Assembly (NCBI GenBank): GCA_947629555.1
Contig: CANRED010000001.1
Coordinates: 66,489-113,313, forward strand
Source of the DNA: an uncultured Clostridia bacterium
GTDB taxonomy: Bacteria > Bacillota > Clostridia > TANB77 > CAG-508
Reading direction: 5' to 3'
DNA: 46,825 nucleotides
Below are positions 17,365 through 25,248 of this stretch, piece by piece; the first letter of the stretch is position 1, and each line of letters opens with the position of its first letter. The notes beneath the pieces are model-generated. The model made no database searches. It was not told the origin of the DNA and saw nothing but the letters and a program-made list of their open reading frames with translations. A program made the translations under genes and the position numbers.

Positions 17365-17910
17365 ATGAAAGAAAAACGGTATTTTTGTGATTATTGCGAC
17401 AACTTTTTCAACAAACTCAGACTTCGTACATTGGACATCTCTTTAGCTGTCAGTATCCTTCTTGGTTTTACCATTAGTTACATTGTAATTTTGAATACTA
17501 AATGGTATAAGTTTGCTGAATATTCTGCAGAAACATATGAATATCTTGATGAAATTGCAGATACTGTAATTCAGCCAGGAATCGGTATTAACCTAGCTAA
17601 ACTACCTGATGACGTTAAATATGAAATCAAAAGTGAAGATGATGAAATTGTATTTCACTATCACTTAGATGCTAATTCTGTTCTTGCTCCTTCTGCGAGT
17701 ATGACTGTAAAATTATCTAACAATTGTAATATAATTTCAAAAAAGCCAAACATTGAATCAGAAAAAGAATACATAGCTGTATTAAATCTTTCTGTTTTTC
17801 TTCTTTCTTTGTGCGGTGCTATGATTTGGGAAACGTTCATATTCATCATTTATGTTTTCATAAAACTCGCTTATAAGATTTCTGAAAACCACAAATACAC
17901 ACTTTCATAA
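17365..17910 (+). CDS. Two-helix membrane protein of unknown function
   Basis: 181 residues; I do not recognise a family. The N terminus has a CDYC pair (YFCDYCDNFFNKL) that could bind metal. A first membrane helix (about 28-47, LAVSILLGFTISYIVIL) leads to an outside domain of about 90 residues rich in predicted beta strands (YEIKSEDDEIVFHYHLD; SMTVKLSNNCNI). A second hydrophobic segment (about 138-170) precedes a short charged tail. The ATG has an AGGAGGT site. Base composition is visibly less AT-rich than its neighbours and it uses CGG/CGT arginine and CAG codons, suggesting recent acquisition. It has its own promoter and a strong terminator, so it is a single-gene unit. Confidence 0.75.
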   Translation: MKEKRYFCDYCDNFFNKLRLRTLDISLAVSILLGFTISYIVILNTKWYKFAEYSAETYEYLDEIADTVIQPGIGINLAKLPDDVKYEIKSEDDEIVFHYHLDANSVLAPSASMTVKLSNNCNIISKKPNIESEKEYIAVLNLSVFLLSLCGAMIWETFIFIIYVFIKLAYKISENHKYTLS

Positions 17911-17913
17911 ATG

Positions 17914-17942
17914 ACAGGGAGGCACATGCCTCCCTGTTTTCT
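17914..17942 (+). terminator. Intrinsic terminator of the orphan membrane gene
   Basis: A perfect 10-bp GC-rich stem ACAGGGAGGC (17914-17923) / GCCTCCCTGT (17928-17937) with loop ACAT and a T-rich tail, 3 nt after the stop codon. Confidence 0.92.
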
Positions 17943-17961
17943 TATTGTGTAATAAAGCAGC

Positions 17962-18741
17962 CTAAATTTCTTTTATTCCAAATATGTTACAAGCATTGTT
18001 ATATGTTGCCTCTTCTATATCTGTAAATTCCATATTTTTTACATTTGCAATTTTTTGTACTATATATTTTAAATTGCTTGAATTGTTTCTCGTTCCTCTT
18101 ACAGGCTCTGGTGCAAGATATGGTGAATCTGTTTCTATAAGTATTTTATCTAATGGTACATATTTTATTATTTCATCTGCATTTTTTGAATTTTTAAATG
18201 TAATAGGTCCAGCCATTGATATATAAAAGCCAAGTTTTATTGCATCCTTTATTAACTCTATATTTAAAGGGCAACAATGAAATATACCTTTTTTATTACA
18301 TGTCTTTTTATTTTTTAAAATATCTATAGTATCCATAACTGCTTCTCTTGTGTGTATTACTATTGGCAATTCTAATTCATTTGCAATATCTATTTGCCTT
18401 ATAAAAATATCTTTTTGTTGCTCTTTGTTTTCTTTATTCCAATAATAATCTAATCCTATTTCTCCTATTGCAACTACTTTTTTATTATTTTTTGCTAAAG
18501 AATACACTTGTCCTAAATCTTCTATACTTATTCCTTCAATATCATTAGGTGATATACCACAAGTTGCATATATATAATCATATTTGTTTGATAATTCAAT
18601 CGCTTTTTTTGACCCTTCTAGACTATATCCTGCACTAACTATTTTTTCTACTCCTAAAGTATGCAATTCTTGAATTATATTATCTCTATCTAAATCAAAC
18701 TTTTCATCATCATAATGTGCATGTGAATCAAAAATTTTCAT
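17962..18741 (-). CDS. tatD: TatD-family metal-dependent deoxyribonuclease
   Basis: About 259 residues, TIM-barrel hydrolase. Metal and active-site motifs are in order: FDSHAHYDDEKF, AIGEIGLDYYW, VIHTREA, IFHCCPLN (where most have HCF) and ETDSPYLAPEPVRG. TatD proteins cut DNA 3'-5' and take part in repair or DNA turnover. ATG 18741, with GGAGTG 7 nt upstream, is preferred over GTG 18750. It begins 15 bp after the repeat-protein gene ends and may be cotranscribed with the two repeat-protein genes, though nothing links the functions. Confidence 0.93.
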   Translation of the reverse strand: MKIFDSHAHYDDEKFDLDRDNIIQELHTLGVEKIVSAGYSLEGSKKAIELSNKYDYIYATCGISPNDIEGISIEDLGQVYSLAKNNKKVVAIGEIGLDYYWNKENKEQQKDIFIRQIDIANELELPIVIHTREAVMDTIDILKNKKTCNKKGIFHCCPLNIELIKDAIKLGFYISMAGPITFKNSKNADEIIKYVPLDKILIETDSPYLAPEPVRGTRNNSSNLKYIVQKIANVKNMEFTDIEEATYNNACNIFGIKEI

Positions 18742-18755
18742 CTGTATCACTCCTT

Positions 18756-20852
18756 CTACTCTATTTCTTCTCCTAAATATACCTTACCTGTTTTTGTTTT
18801 CTTTATTTTTTTCTTTTTCATTAATTCTTTTCTTAATATTTCTAATAATTCTTCTTTACTTATTCCATATTCCTCTATTACAGTTTCTATTGCTTCTGTG
18901 TTATTTTTTCCTTCTTCATAACATTGCTTCATTCTTGAAACAATATCTCCTTCGTTTGATTCGGATAAATTGCTTTCTATTTTTTGCTCAAACTCTGCTT
19001 TTGAATCTTCTATTATTTCATGTATTTTCCTTCCACCTGTGAATCTATTTTCCTCTCCTATTTCACTATCTAATGATATTTCTTTATTTATTGTAAGATT
19101 TTTTACACATTTATATTTTAAACTAATATACATATATCTTTTTATACCACTTAATGCCTCTTCGTCTGTTTCACTATTTTTTACTATATCTCCTTTGTTA
19201 TTCAATATGTATATTAATGTTTCACTTGCTATATCTTCTGCTATGTTTTTCATTCTATACTTACTTGTTAATATTTTGCTTAACTTATTAGCTGATTCTA
19301 AAAGTTGTTTTGCATATTTTTCACTAAATTCTCTTGGCAATTCACATTTTCCTATATATATAATATCCTTATTTATTAATTTTTCTACTGATTTATCTTG
19401 TCCAAAGATACTTGTTAATACATCTTTTAATGTAATATTATATTTTTTACATAGTTCTTCTAATTCTTCTTTTTTATATTCTCTATTTTCACTTTGAATT
19501 TGATATCTTATTGTATCTAATTTTTCTTTATTAAATTGTATTTTGGCTTTTTGTCCGCTATTTTTTATAGTCATATAATTTGCATATTTAATTCCTAATA
19601 TTTCTGTAAAGTCTTGTTCACTCATTTCGTTTTTATATGCTTCATACAATTCTTGAAATTCTTTGTAATCTATTAGTTTATTTGTATAGCCTTGTTTTCT
19701 TAATTCTTCTTGTATCTCTTGTTTTCGTTGTTCTGTTACTTTTATTTCTTCTTTTAATATTCTTGCTCTTTGTCCTTTATTTTTCACATTCATATAATTA
19801 CTATATGTAATCCCTAATATCTCTGCAAAATTCTGCTCATTCATTTCGTTTTTGTACGGCTCATATAGCTCTTGAAATTCTTTGTAATCTATCGATTTAT
19901 TTGTATATCCATGTTTCTTTAGTTCTTTTTGTATTTCTTCTTTTCGTTCTTCTATTATTTTTATTTCTTCCTTTAATATTCTTGCTCTTGTTACTGTATT
20001 TTTCATACTCTTATAATTACCATATTTTATCCCTATTACTTCTGCAAAGTCTTGTTCACTCATTTCATTTTTATATGGCTCATATATCTCTTGAAATTTT
20101 TTGTAATCTATCGACTTATTTGTATAGCCTTGTTTCTTTAATTCTTTCTGTATTTTCTCTTTTCGTTCTTCTGTTACTTTTATTTCTTCTTTTAATATTC
20201 TTGCTCTTGTTCCTTGATTTTTCATATTCATATAATTGCCATATTTTATCCCTATTACTTCTGCAAAGTCTTGTTCACTCATTTCATTTTTATATGATTC
20301 ATATAGCTCTTGAAATTCTTTGTAGTCTATCGACTTATTTGTATAGCCTTGTTTCTTTAATTCTTTTTGTATTTCTTCTTTTCGTTCTTCTGTTATTTTT
20401 ATTTCTTCCTTTAATATTCTTGCTCTTGTTCCTTGATTTCTAATATTCAAATAATTACTATATTTAATTCCTAATATTTCTGCAAAGTCTTGTTCACTCA
20501 TTTCATTTTTATATAGTTCATATATATCTTGAAATTCTTTGTAATCTATTGATTTATTTGTATACCCTTGTTTTCTTAATTCTTCTTGTATCTCTTGTTT
20601 TCGTTCTTCTGTTACTTTTATTTCTTCTTTTAATATTCTTGCTTTTGTTCCGTAATTTTTCATACTCATATAATTACCATATTTAATTCCTAATATTTTA
20701 GCAAAATCCTGCTCACTCATTTCATTTTTATATGGTCTATATAGCTCTTGAAATTCTTTGTAATTTATTAATTTATTTGTATATCCTTGCTTTTTTAATT
20801 CTTCTTGTATCTCTTTTTTTCTTTCTTTTAAAATATTTTCCTCATTTAACAC
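18756..20852 (-). CDS. Tandem HTH-like repeat protein with sigma-70-region-2-like C-terminal part (copy A)
   Basis: 698 residues, no named family recognised. Six repeats start at residues 11, 84, 157, 230, 303 and 376; the period is exactly 73 residues for the full repeats. Each has a charged helix (RKEEIQKELKKQGYTNK), DYKEFQELYEPYKNEMS, then a helix-turn-helix-like EQDFAEILGIKYGNYMSMKN ending in TRARIL. Repeats are nearly identical except in the presumed recognition helix. Residues about 508-592 (NIAEDIASETLIYILNNKGD; IKRYMYISLKYKCVKNL) resemble sigma-70 region 2. Residues about 636-680 could be a degenerate second HTH (NNTEAIETVIEEYGISKEE). The tail is lysine-rich. No signal peptide or membrane helix is present. 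It starts at GTG 20852 after GGAGGTG, 35 bp after copy B. A DNA-binding, sigma-like regulator is inferred, not shown. Confidence 0.8.
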   Translation of the reverse strand: MLNEENILKERKKEIQEELKKQGYTNKLINYKEFQELYRPYKNEMSEQDFAKILGIKYGNYMSMKNYGTKARILKEEIKVTEERKQEIQEELRKQGYTNKSIDYKEFQDIYELYKNEMSEQDFAEILGIKYSNYLNIRNQGTRARILKEEIKITEERKEEIQKELKKQGYTNKSIDYKEFQELYESYKNEMSEQDFAEVIGIKYGNYMNMKNQGTRARILKEEIKVTEERKEKIQKELKKQGYTNKSIDYKKFQEIYEPYKNEMSEQDFAEVIGIKYGNYKSMKNTVTRARILKEEIKIIEERKEEIQKELKKHGYTNKSIDYKEFQELYEPYKNEMNEQNFAEILGITYSNYMNVKNKGQRARILKEEIKVTEQRKQEIQEELRKQGYTNKLIDYKEFQELYEAYKNEMSEQDFTEILGIKYANYMTIKNSGQKAKIQFNKEKLDTIRYQIQSENREYKKEELEELCKKYNITLKDVLTSIFGQDKSVEKLINKDIIYIGKCELPREFSEKYAKQLLESANKLSKILTSKYRMKNIAEDIASETLIYILNNKGDIVKNSETDEEALSGIKRYMYISLKYKCVKNLTINKEISLDSEIGEENRFTGGRKIHEIIEDSKAEFEQKIESNLSESNEGDIVSRMKQCYEEGKNNTEAIETVIEEYGISKEELLEILRKELMKKKKIKKTKTGKVYLGEEIE
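19533..20822 (-). repeat. 219-bp tandem coding repeat, six units
   Basis: Units on the minus strand: 20822-20604, 20603-20385, 20384-20166, 20165-19947, 19946-19728 and a last shorter one 19727 to about 19533. They encode the 73-residue module of copy A and are highly similar at DNA level, so unequal crossing-over or polymerase slippage could change the copy number. Short-read assembly may also miscount them. Confidence 0.88.
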
Positions 20853-20887
20853 GTCTTTTTCACCTCCATCTGTAGAATGAGGCTTTT

Positions 20888-22792
20888 CTACTCTATTTCT
20901 TCTCCTAAATATACCTTACCGGCTTTTGTTTCCTTTATTTTTTTCTTTTTCATTAATTCTTTTTTTAATATTTCTAGTAATTCTTCTTTACTTATTCCAT
21001 ATTCCTCTATTATCGTTTCTATTGCTTCTGTGTTGTTTTTTCCTTCTTCATAACATTGCTTCACTCTTGAAATAATACCTTCTTCGTTTGATTCGGATAA
21101 ATTGCTTTCTATTTTTTGCTCAAACTCTGCTTTTGGATCTTTTATTATTTCATGTAAATTTCTTATTCCTGTAAATTTTTTTCCTATACCAGTATCTAAT
21201 GATATTTCTTTATTTAGTGTAAGATTTTTTACACATTTATATTTTAAACTAATATACATATATCTTTTTATACTGTCTAATGCATCATTTTCTGTTTCGC
21301 TATTCTTTACTATATCTCCTTTGTTATTCAATATATATATTAATGTTTCACTTGCTATATCTTCTGCTATGTTTTTCATTCTATATCTACCTGTTAATTC
21401 TTTACTTAATTTATTAACTACTTTTAAAAGCTGTTTTGCATATTTTTCACTAAATTCTTCTGGTAATTCACATTTTCCTATGTATATAATATCATTATTC
21501 ATTAATCTTTCTACTAGTTTATTTTGTCCATATATACTTTTTAATAACTCTTTTAATGTAATGTCATATGCTTTGCACATTTCTTCTAATTCTTCTCTTT
21601 TATATTCTCTATTTTCATTTTGAATTTGATATTTTATTATACTTAATTTGTCTCTATTAAATTGTATTCTTGCTCTTTGTTTGCTATTTTTCATACTCAT
21701 ATAACTAGCATATTTAATTCCTAATATTTTTGCAAAATCCTGTTCATTCATTTCATTTTTGTATGATCCATATATATCTTGAAATTTTTGATAATTTACT
21801 AATTTATTGGCATATTCTTTTAATAGTCCTTGTATTTCTTGCTTTCTTTCTTCTGTTATTTCATCTTTTTCTTCTTTTAATATTCTAGCTTTTGTTCCTC
21901 TATTCTTCATACTATTAAAACTACTATTTGTAATTTCTAATATTCTTGCAAACTGCCTCTCTTTCACTTCGTTTTGATATATTTTATATAACTCTTTAAA
22001 CTCTTGATAATCTATTAATTTATTCTCATATTTTTTTAATTCTTCTCTTATCTCTTCTATTCGTTCTTCTGTTATTTCTTTTTCTTTCCCTTTTAATATT
22101 TTTGCTTTTGTTCCTTTTTTATATTTTATGGAATTATAACTAGTATGTGTAATTCCTAATATTTCCGCGAATTGTTGCTCTGCGATTTCTTTTTTATATG
22201 CTTCATAAAGCACTTGAAATTCTTGATAGTCTATTGACTTATCTGTATACCCTTGTTTTTTTAATTCTTCTTGTATTTCTTCTATTCTTTTTTGTAATAT
22301 TTCGTTTTTCTTTTGTTTTCTTTCTTTTGATATTTCTTTTTTCTCCTCTTTTAATATTCTTGTTTTTATCCCTCTATACCTCATATTTCTATAATTACTA
22401 TCTGTAATTTTTGATATTTCTGCAAAGCCTTGTTCACTTACTTTACTTTTATATGGTTCATATATCTCTTGAAATTCCTTGTAATCTATTAATTTATTTG
22501 TATACCCTTTAGTTCTTAAATCTTGTTTTATTTCTTCCTTTTGCTCTTTTGATAATTTTTTATATTTTATTTTAAATATTCTAGCTCTTCTTCCAGAATT
22601 TTTTATACTTTTATAATTACCATAAGTAATTCCCAATAATTCTGCAAATTGTTGCTCACTCATTTCTTTATTGTATGACTTATATAATTCTTGGAATTGT
22701 TGATAGTTTATTAATTCATTTATATGTTTTGGTTTTAATTCTTTTATTATTTCATTTTTTCTTTGTTGTAAAATATTAGTTTTACTTGGCAT
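20888..22792 (-). CDS. Tandem HTH-like repeat protein with sigma-70-region-2-like C-terminal part (copy B)
   Basis: 634 residues, a paralogue of copy A in direct tandem. Five repeats start at about residues 11, 84, 169, 244 and 316, with unequal lengths (72-85) and clear divergence (SEQQFAELLGITYGNYKSIKN; SEQGFAEISKITDSNYRNMRY; KERQFARILEITNSSFNSMKN). In contrast the C-terminal 250 residues are close to copy A: same IAEDIASETLIYILNNKGD, IKRYMYISLKYKCVKNLT and KVYLGEEIE ending. So the C-terminal part is the conserved working domain and the repeat array is the changing part. It starts at ATG 22792 with a weak AGAGGT site and has a strong predicted promoter. Family unknown; sigma-like DNA binding is inferred from pattern. 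Confidence 0.8.
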   Translation of the reverse strand: MPSKTNILQQRKNEIIKELKPKHINELINYQQFQELYKSYNKEMSEQQFAELLGITYGNYKSIKNSGRRARIFKIKYKKLSKEQKEEIKQDLRTKGYTNKLIDYKEFQEIYEPYKSKVSEQGFAEISKITDSNYRNMRYRGIKTRILKEEKKEISKERKQKKNEILQKRIEEIQEELKKQGYTDKSIDYQEFQVLYEAYKKEIAEQQFAEILGITHTSYNSIKYKKGTKAKILKGKEKEITEERIEEIREELKKYENKLIDYQEFKELYKIYQNEVKERQFARILEITNSSFNSMKNRGTKARILKEEKDEITEERKQEIQGLLKEYANKLVNYQKFQDIYGSYKNEMNEQDFAKILGIKYASYMSMKNSKQRARIQFNRDKLSIIKYQIQNENREYKREELEEMCKAYDITLKELLKSIYGQNKLVERLMNNDIIYIGKCELPEEFSEKYAKQLLKVVNKLSKELTGRYRMKNIAEDIASETLIYILNNKGDIVKNSETENDALDSIKRYMYISLKYKCVKNLTLNKEISLDTGIGKKFTGIRNLHEIIKDPKAEFEQKIESNLSESNEEGIISRVKQCYEEGKNNTEAIETIIEEYGISKEELLEILKKELMKKKKIKETKAGKVYLGEEIE

Positions 22793-22850
22793 ATTATACC
22801 TCTAATTATTAATAATTTATTTAAATAAATTTGCATAAATTTACATAAAA

Positions 22851-22879
22851 ATTTTACCATTTTTTATGTTTTTTGTCAA
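22851..22879 (-). promoter_or_regulatory. Predicted promoter of the repeat-protein pair
   Basis: Minus strand TTGACA (22874-22879), 17-nt spacer, TAAAAT (22851-22856), about 60 bp before copy B. It likely drives copy B, copy A and possibly tatD. Confidence 0.7.
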
Positions 22880-22935
22880 CTTATAGAACTCTCTATTTTC
22901 TAATAACTTAACTCTTTTTTTCTGCAAAAAAAAAC

Positions 22936-22963
22936 ATAGATAGCAAATGATATTACTATCTAT
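22936..22963 (-). terminator. Terminator after acpS
   Basis: Minus-strand hairpin with arms ATAGATAG (22936-22943) and CTATCTAT (22956-22963), followed on the minus strand by G then nine T. It separates acpS from the repeat-protein operon. Confidence 0.8.
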
Positions 22964-22970
22964 ATTTTTG

Positions 22971-23339
22971 TTAATCAATATTTATAATCGCCATTGCAGT
23001 TGCATAATTTTTACAGTGTGATATTGAAATTTCACAAGGCAAAGTAAATTTCGAATTTATAAAATTTACTTTAGGTTTTCCATTTTTGTCATTTATAATT
23101 TCTACATCTGTCCATGTTATTTCGTATTTGTTTTGTAAGGTTTCTGATATTGCTTTGAATATTGCTTCTTTTGCAGCAAATCTTGCTGCATAATGCTGAT
23201 ACTTTGCTTTTCCTCTACTTTCGCAGTATTCAATTTCTGCTTGTGTATAGATTTTATTTAAAAATATATCATTTTTACTTTCTATTGATTTTTGTATTCT
23301 ATCTATTTCAATAATATCTGTACCACATAAAATTTTCAT
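22971..23339 (-). CDS. acpS: Holo-[acyl-carrier-protein] synthase
   Basis: 122 residues. AcpS moves 4'-phosphopantetheine from CoA onto the ACP serine, activating fatty-acid synthesis. Family motifs are GTDIIEIDRI at the N terminus (Mg-binding Asp), ARFAAKEAIFKAIS in the middle (catalytic Glu/Lys) and CEISISHCKNYATAMAI at the C terminus. Length is standard. It lies 65 bp downstream of the mannosyltransferase-family gene's... opposite neighbour order: it is transcribed on the minus strand, followed by its own terminator, and precedes the repeat-protein genes. Confidence 0.95.
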   Translation of the reverse strand: MKILCGTDIIEIDRIQKSIESKNDIFLNKIYTQAEIEYCESRGKAKYQHYAARFAAKEAIFKAISETLQNKYEITWTDVEIINDKNGKPKVNFINSKFTLPCEISISHCKNYATAMAIINID

Positions 23340-23371
23340 TTAACCATTCCCTTTTATATTACAATATATTG

Positions 23372-25105
23372 CTACCAAATCCATGTTTTTAGCCATTGCA
23401 ATTCTTTTATATATTCTTGTGATGTTGGAAAGCCTGAATATATAGGATAAAATTGTATAAATACTATTACTATAATTGCTGCAAAAATGTATATTGCTAT
23501 ATCAGTTTTTGTCTTTTCGCATATCCATTTTATAAATGCTACTATTGTAAGCATAACAAATGGTAATACTGGGAAATAATGATATAAAAACATTATTCTT
23601 TCTATACCTACATAAGATGCCATTATACTTACTATTGGAATTATTAAAAACCAATATTCAAATTTTCTCGTTTTTATAGCTGCAATTAATACAAATATCA
23701 TACAAGGTATGCTAAACCACCATATTGCTGGATTTCCAAGTAATGCAATTCTTGTAATTGCTCCTGTTTTTGTTGTACCTACCCAATATAATACAGATTG
23801 CTTTGTTATTGGCCATGTATACCACATTGATGAATATGGATGTGTTGCAACTAAATCATGATGATACCTATACATGTATTGTTGCCATTCGATAAATGTT
23901 TTTAAATCTTTTATGTATGCATTTTCTACAATATAGTATGGTATATATGATAGCAAGTATATTGCTAATGGTATAATAATAAAGAAGCCAAAACAAGATA
24001 ATATTATTATAGTATTTTCTTTCGTCCATTTTTTCTTTTCTACAAATATTTTTATTGCCATATTAAAGAAAAATACTATTGCAAGCCCAACTGCAGCAAA
24101 TACTCCTGACCATTTAACCGCTATTGCCGCTCCCATAAATAAACCAGAGAAAAATAAGCACCACAATCTTTTTCTTAAAGGCTTGTCTTCATTTAATATA
24201 AATTTATACATAAATAGATATTCTAACATTATGAATAGCACTAAAAATCCGTCTGCAGTTCCTAATCTTGATTGAACGAAATGCATTCCATCTGCTGCCA
24301 TAATAATTCCTGCAATTAATGCATATTTTGTATCTTTAAATAATAGTTTTGCAAAAATATAAATTGTTGGTATCATTAATATTCCTGCAATATTTCCCAT
24401 TAGTCTATATGCGAATGTTGTCATTCCCATAAATAACATTGGTATTGCCATTAACAATTTTCCTAATGGTGGATGAGTCCATTCATATATAGGTAAATTA
24501 TGTTGATGTTCATATGCAGTTCTTGCAAAATATATTTCATCAAAATATGTTGAATTTAAATAGCTTATTTCTTCCGGAACAGTATCTTGTTCGTCTAAAA
24601 TTAATTTTGCATTTTCGTCTAGAGGAGTTAATGCTAATTTATTCCCTTCAGTATCATAAAGGGCAAATTCTCCTAAATATATTCTTCCTTGTTTTCCTAC
24701 AAGTTTTATATATTCAAAATCTCCAGTTAGTCCAAAATCTTGCCATGCAAAAACATTGTCTGTACTTAAACTTAGTGGATCTGCATAATTTATTCCATCA
24801 TATGAAACATATAAATCATAATCTCCAAAATTTGCGCCACAATAGTATCTTATATTAGATACATTTGCTTTTCCTTGCTCTATCTTAAAAGTAGCAAAAT
24901 CACCTTCGTATTCAGTCTCCCAAAATGTTTGCGGATTAGTAAAACTACCTAAATTTATAAAAGACACTATTCCATATACAATAGTAATTATTAACATTAA
25001 AATAACATCTTTTTTTGTTATTTTTACTGACTTTTTTGTTTGTGATATTTCATTTATTTGTTCTTCTTGCTTTATTTCTTCTTGTTGATTTTTTTCTTTT
25101 TTCAT
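23372..25105 (-). CDS. GT39/PMT-family dolichyl- or polyprenyl-phosphate-mannose protein mannosyltransferase
   Basis: About 577 residues, multi-pass. A short charged cytosolic start leads to a first helix (DVILMLIITIVYGIVSFINL). An outside insert of about 100 residues follows with a discoidin/F5-8-like look (TFKIEQGKANVSNIRYYCG; YDLYVSYDGINY). Then come the PMT signature FDEIYFARTAYEH, WTHPPLGKLLMAIPM, GTADGFLVLF and AVKWSGVFAA, and about ten helices. PMT enzymes transfer mannose from a lipid-phosphate carrier to Ser/Thr of exported proteins. The start is ATG 25105 after GGGGG; GTG 25117 is less likely. It lies 32 bp upstream of acpS on the same strand. The sugar and target are not determined. 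Confidence 0.87.
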   Translation of the reverse strand: MKKEKNQQEEIKQEEQINEISQTKKSVKITKKDVILMLIITIVYGIVSFINLGSFTNPQTFWETEYEGDFATFKIEQGKANVSNIRYYCGANFGDYDLYVSYDGINYADPLSLSTDNVFAWQDFGLTGDFEYIKLVGKQGRIYLGEFALYDTEGNKLALTPLDENAKLILDEQDTVPEEISYLNSTYFDEIYFARTAYEHQHNLPIYEWTHPPLGKLLMAIPMLFMGMTTFAYRLMGNIAGILMIPTIYIFAKLLFKDTKYALIAGIIMAADGMHFVQSRLGTADGFLVLFIMLEYLFMYKFILNEDKPLRKRLWCLFFSGLFMGAAIAVKWSGVFAAVGLAIVFFFNMAIKIFVEKKKWTKENTIIILSCFGFFIIIPLAIYLLSYIPYYIVENAYIKDLKTFIEWQQYMYRYHHDLVATHPYSSMWYTWPITKQSVLYWVGTTKTGAITRIALLGNPAIWWFSIPCMIFVLIAAIKTRKFEYWFLIIPIVSIMASYVGIERIMFLYHYFPVLPFVMLTIVAFIKWICEKTKTDIAIYIFAAIIVIVFIQFYPIYSGFPTSQEYIKELQWLKTWIW

Positions 25106-25182
25106 ATGTACCCCCACAAAAAACTATTTTTTTCTTGAAAACATAAATAGAACACTCAATTACATTTGGTAACAGCTCCAAC

Positions 25183-25209
25183 GGGTCGATGTGGGCATCG
25201 ACCCCTACA
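25183..25209 (-). repeat. REP-like palindrome, copy 4 (GGGTCG type)
   Basis: A perfect 9-bp stem GGGTCGATG (25183-25191) / CATCGACCC (25196-25204), loop TGGG, tail CTACA giving a GTAG foot on the minus strand. It is the intact version of copy 2; flanks 25173-25182 and 25211-25228 match those of copy 2. It sits between the WG-repeat gene and the mannosyltransferase gene. Confidence 0.85.
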
Positions 25210-25248
25210 TAATGGAGCCAAGATGGTGCCTATTCTCTAAAGAATACA

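Noticed and set aside
19901..20443. Leu/Phe-rich plus-strand frame opposite the repeat protein
   Set aside because: It is the mirror of the Glu/Lys-rich repeats; hydrophobicity follows from the complement of AAA/GAA codons.
19533..20822. Regular 219-bp repeats considered as a CRISPR-like or non-coding satellite array
   Set aside because: The repeats are contiguous coding modules in one long frame, with no spacer structure and no cas genes.
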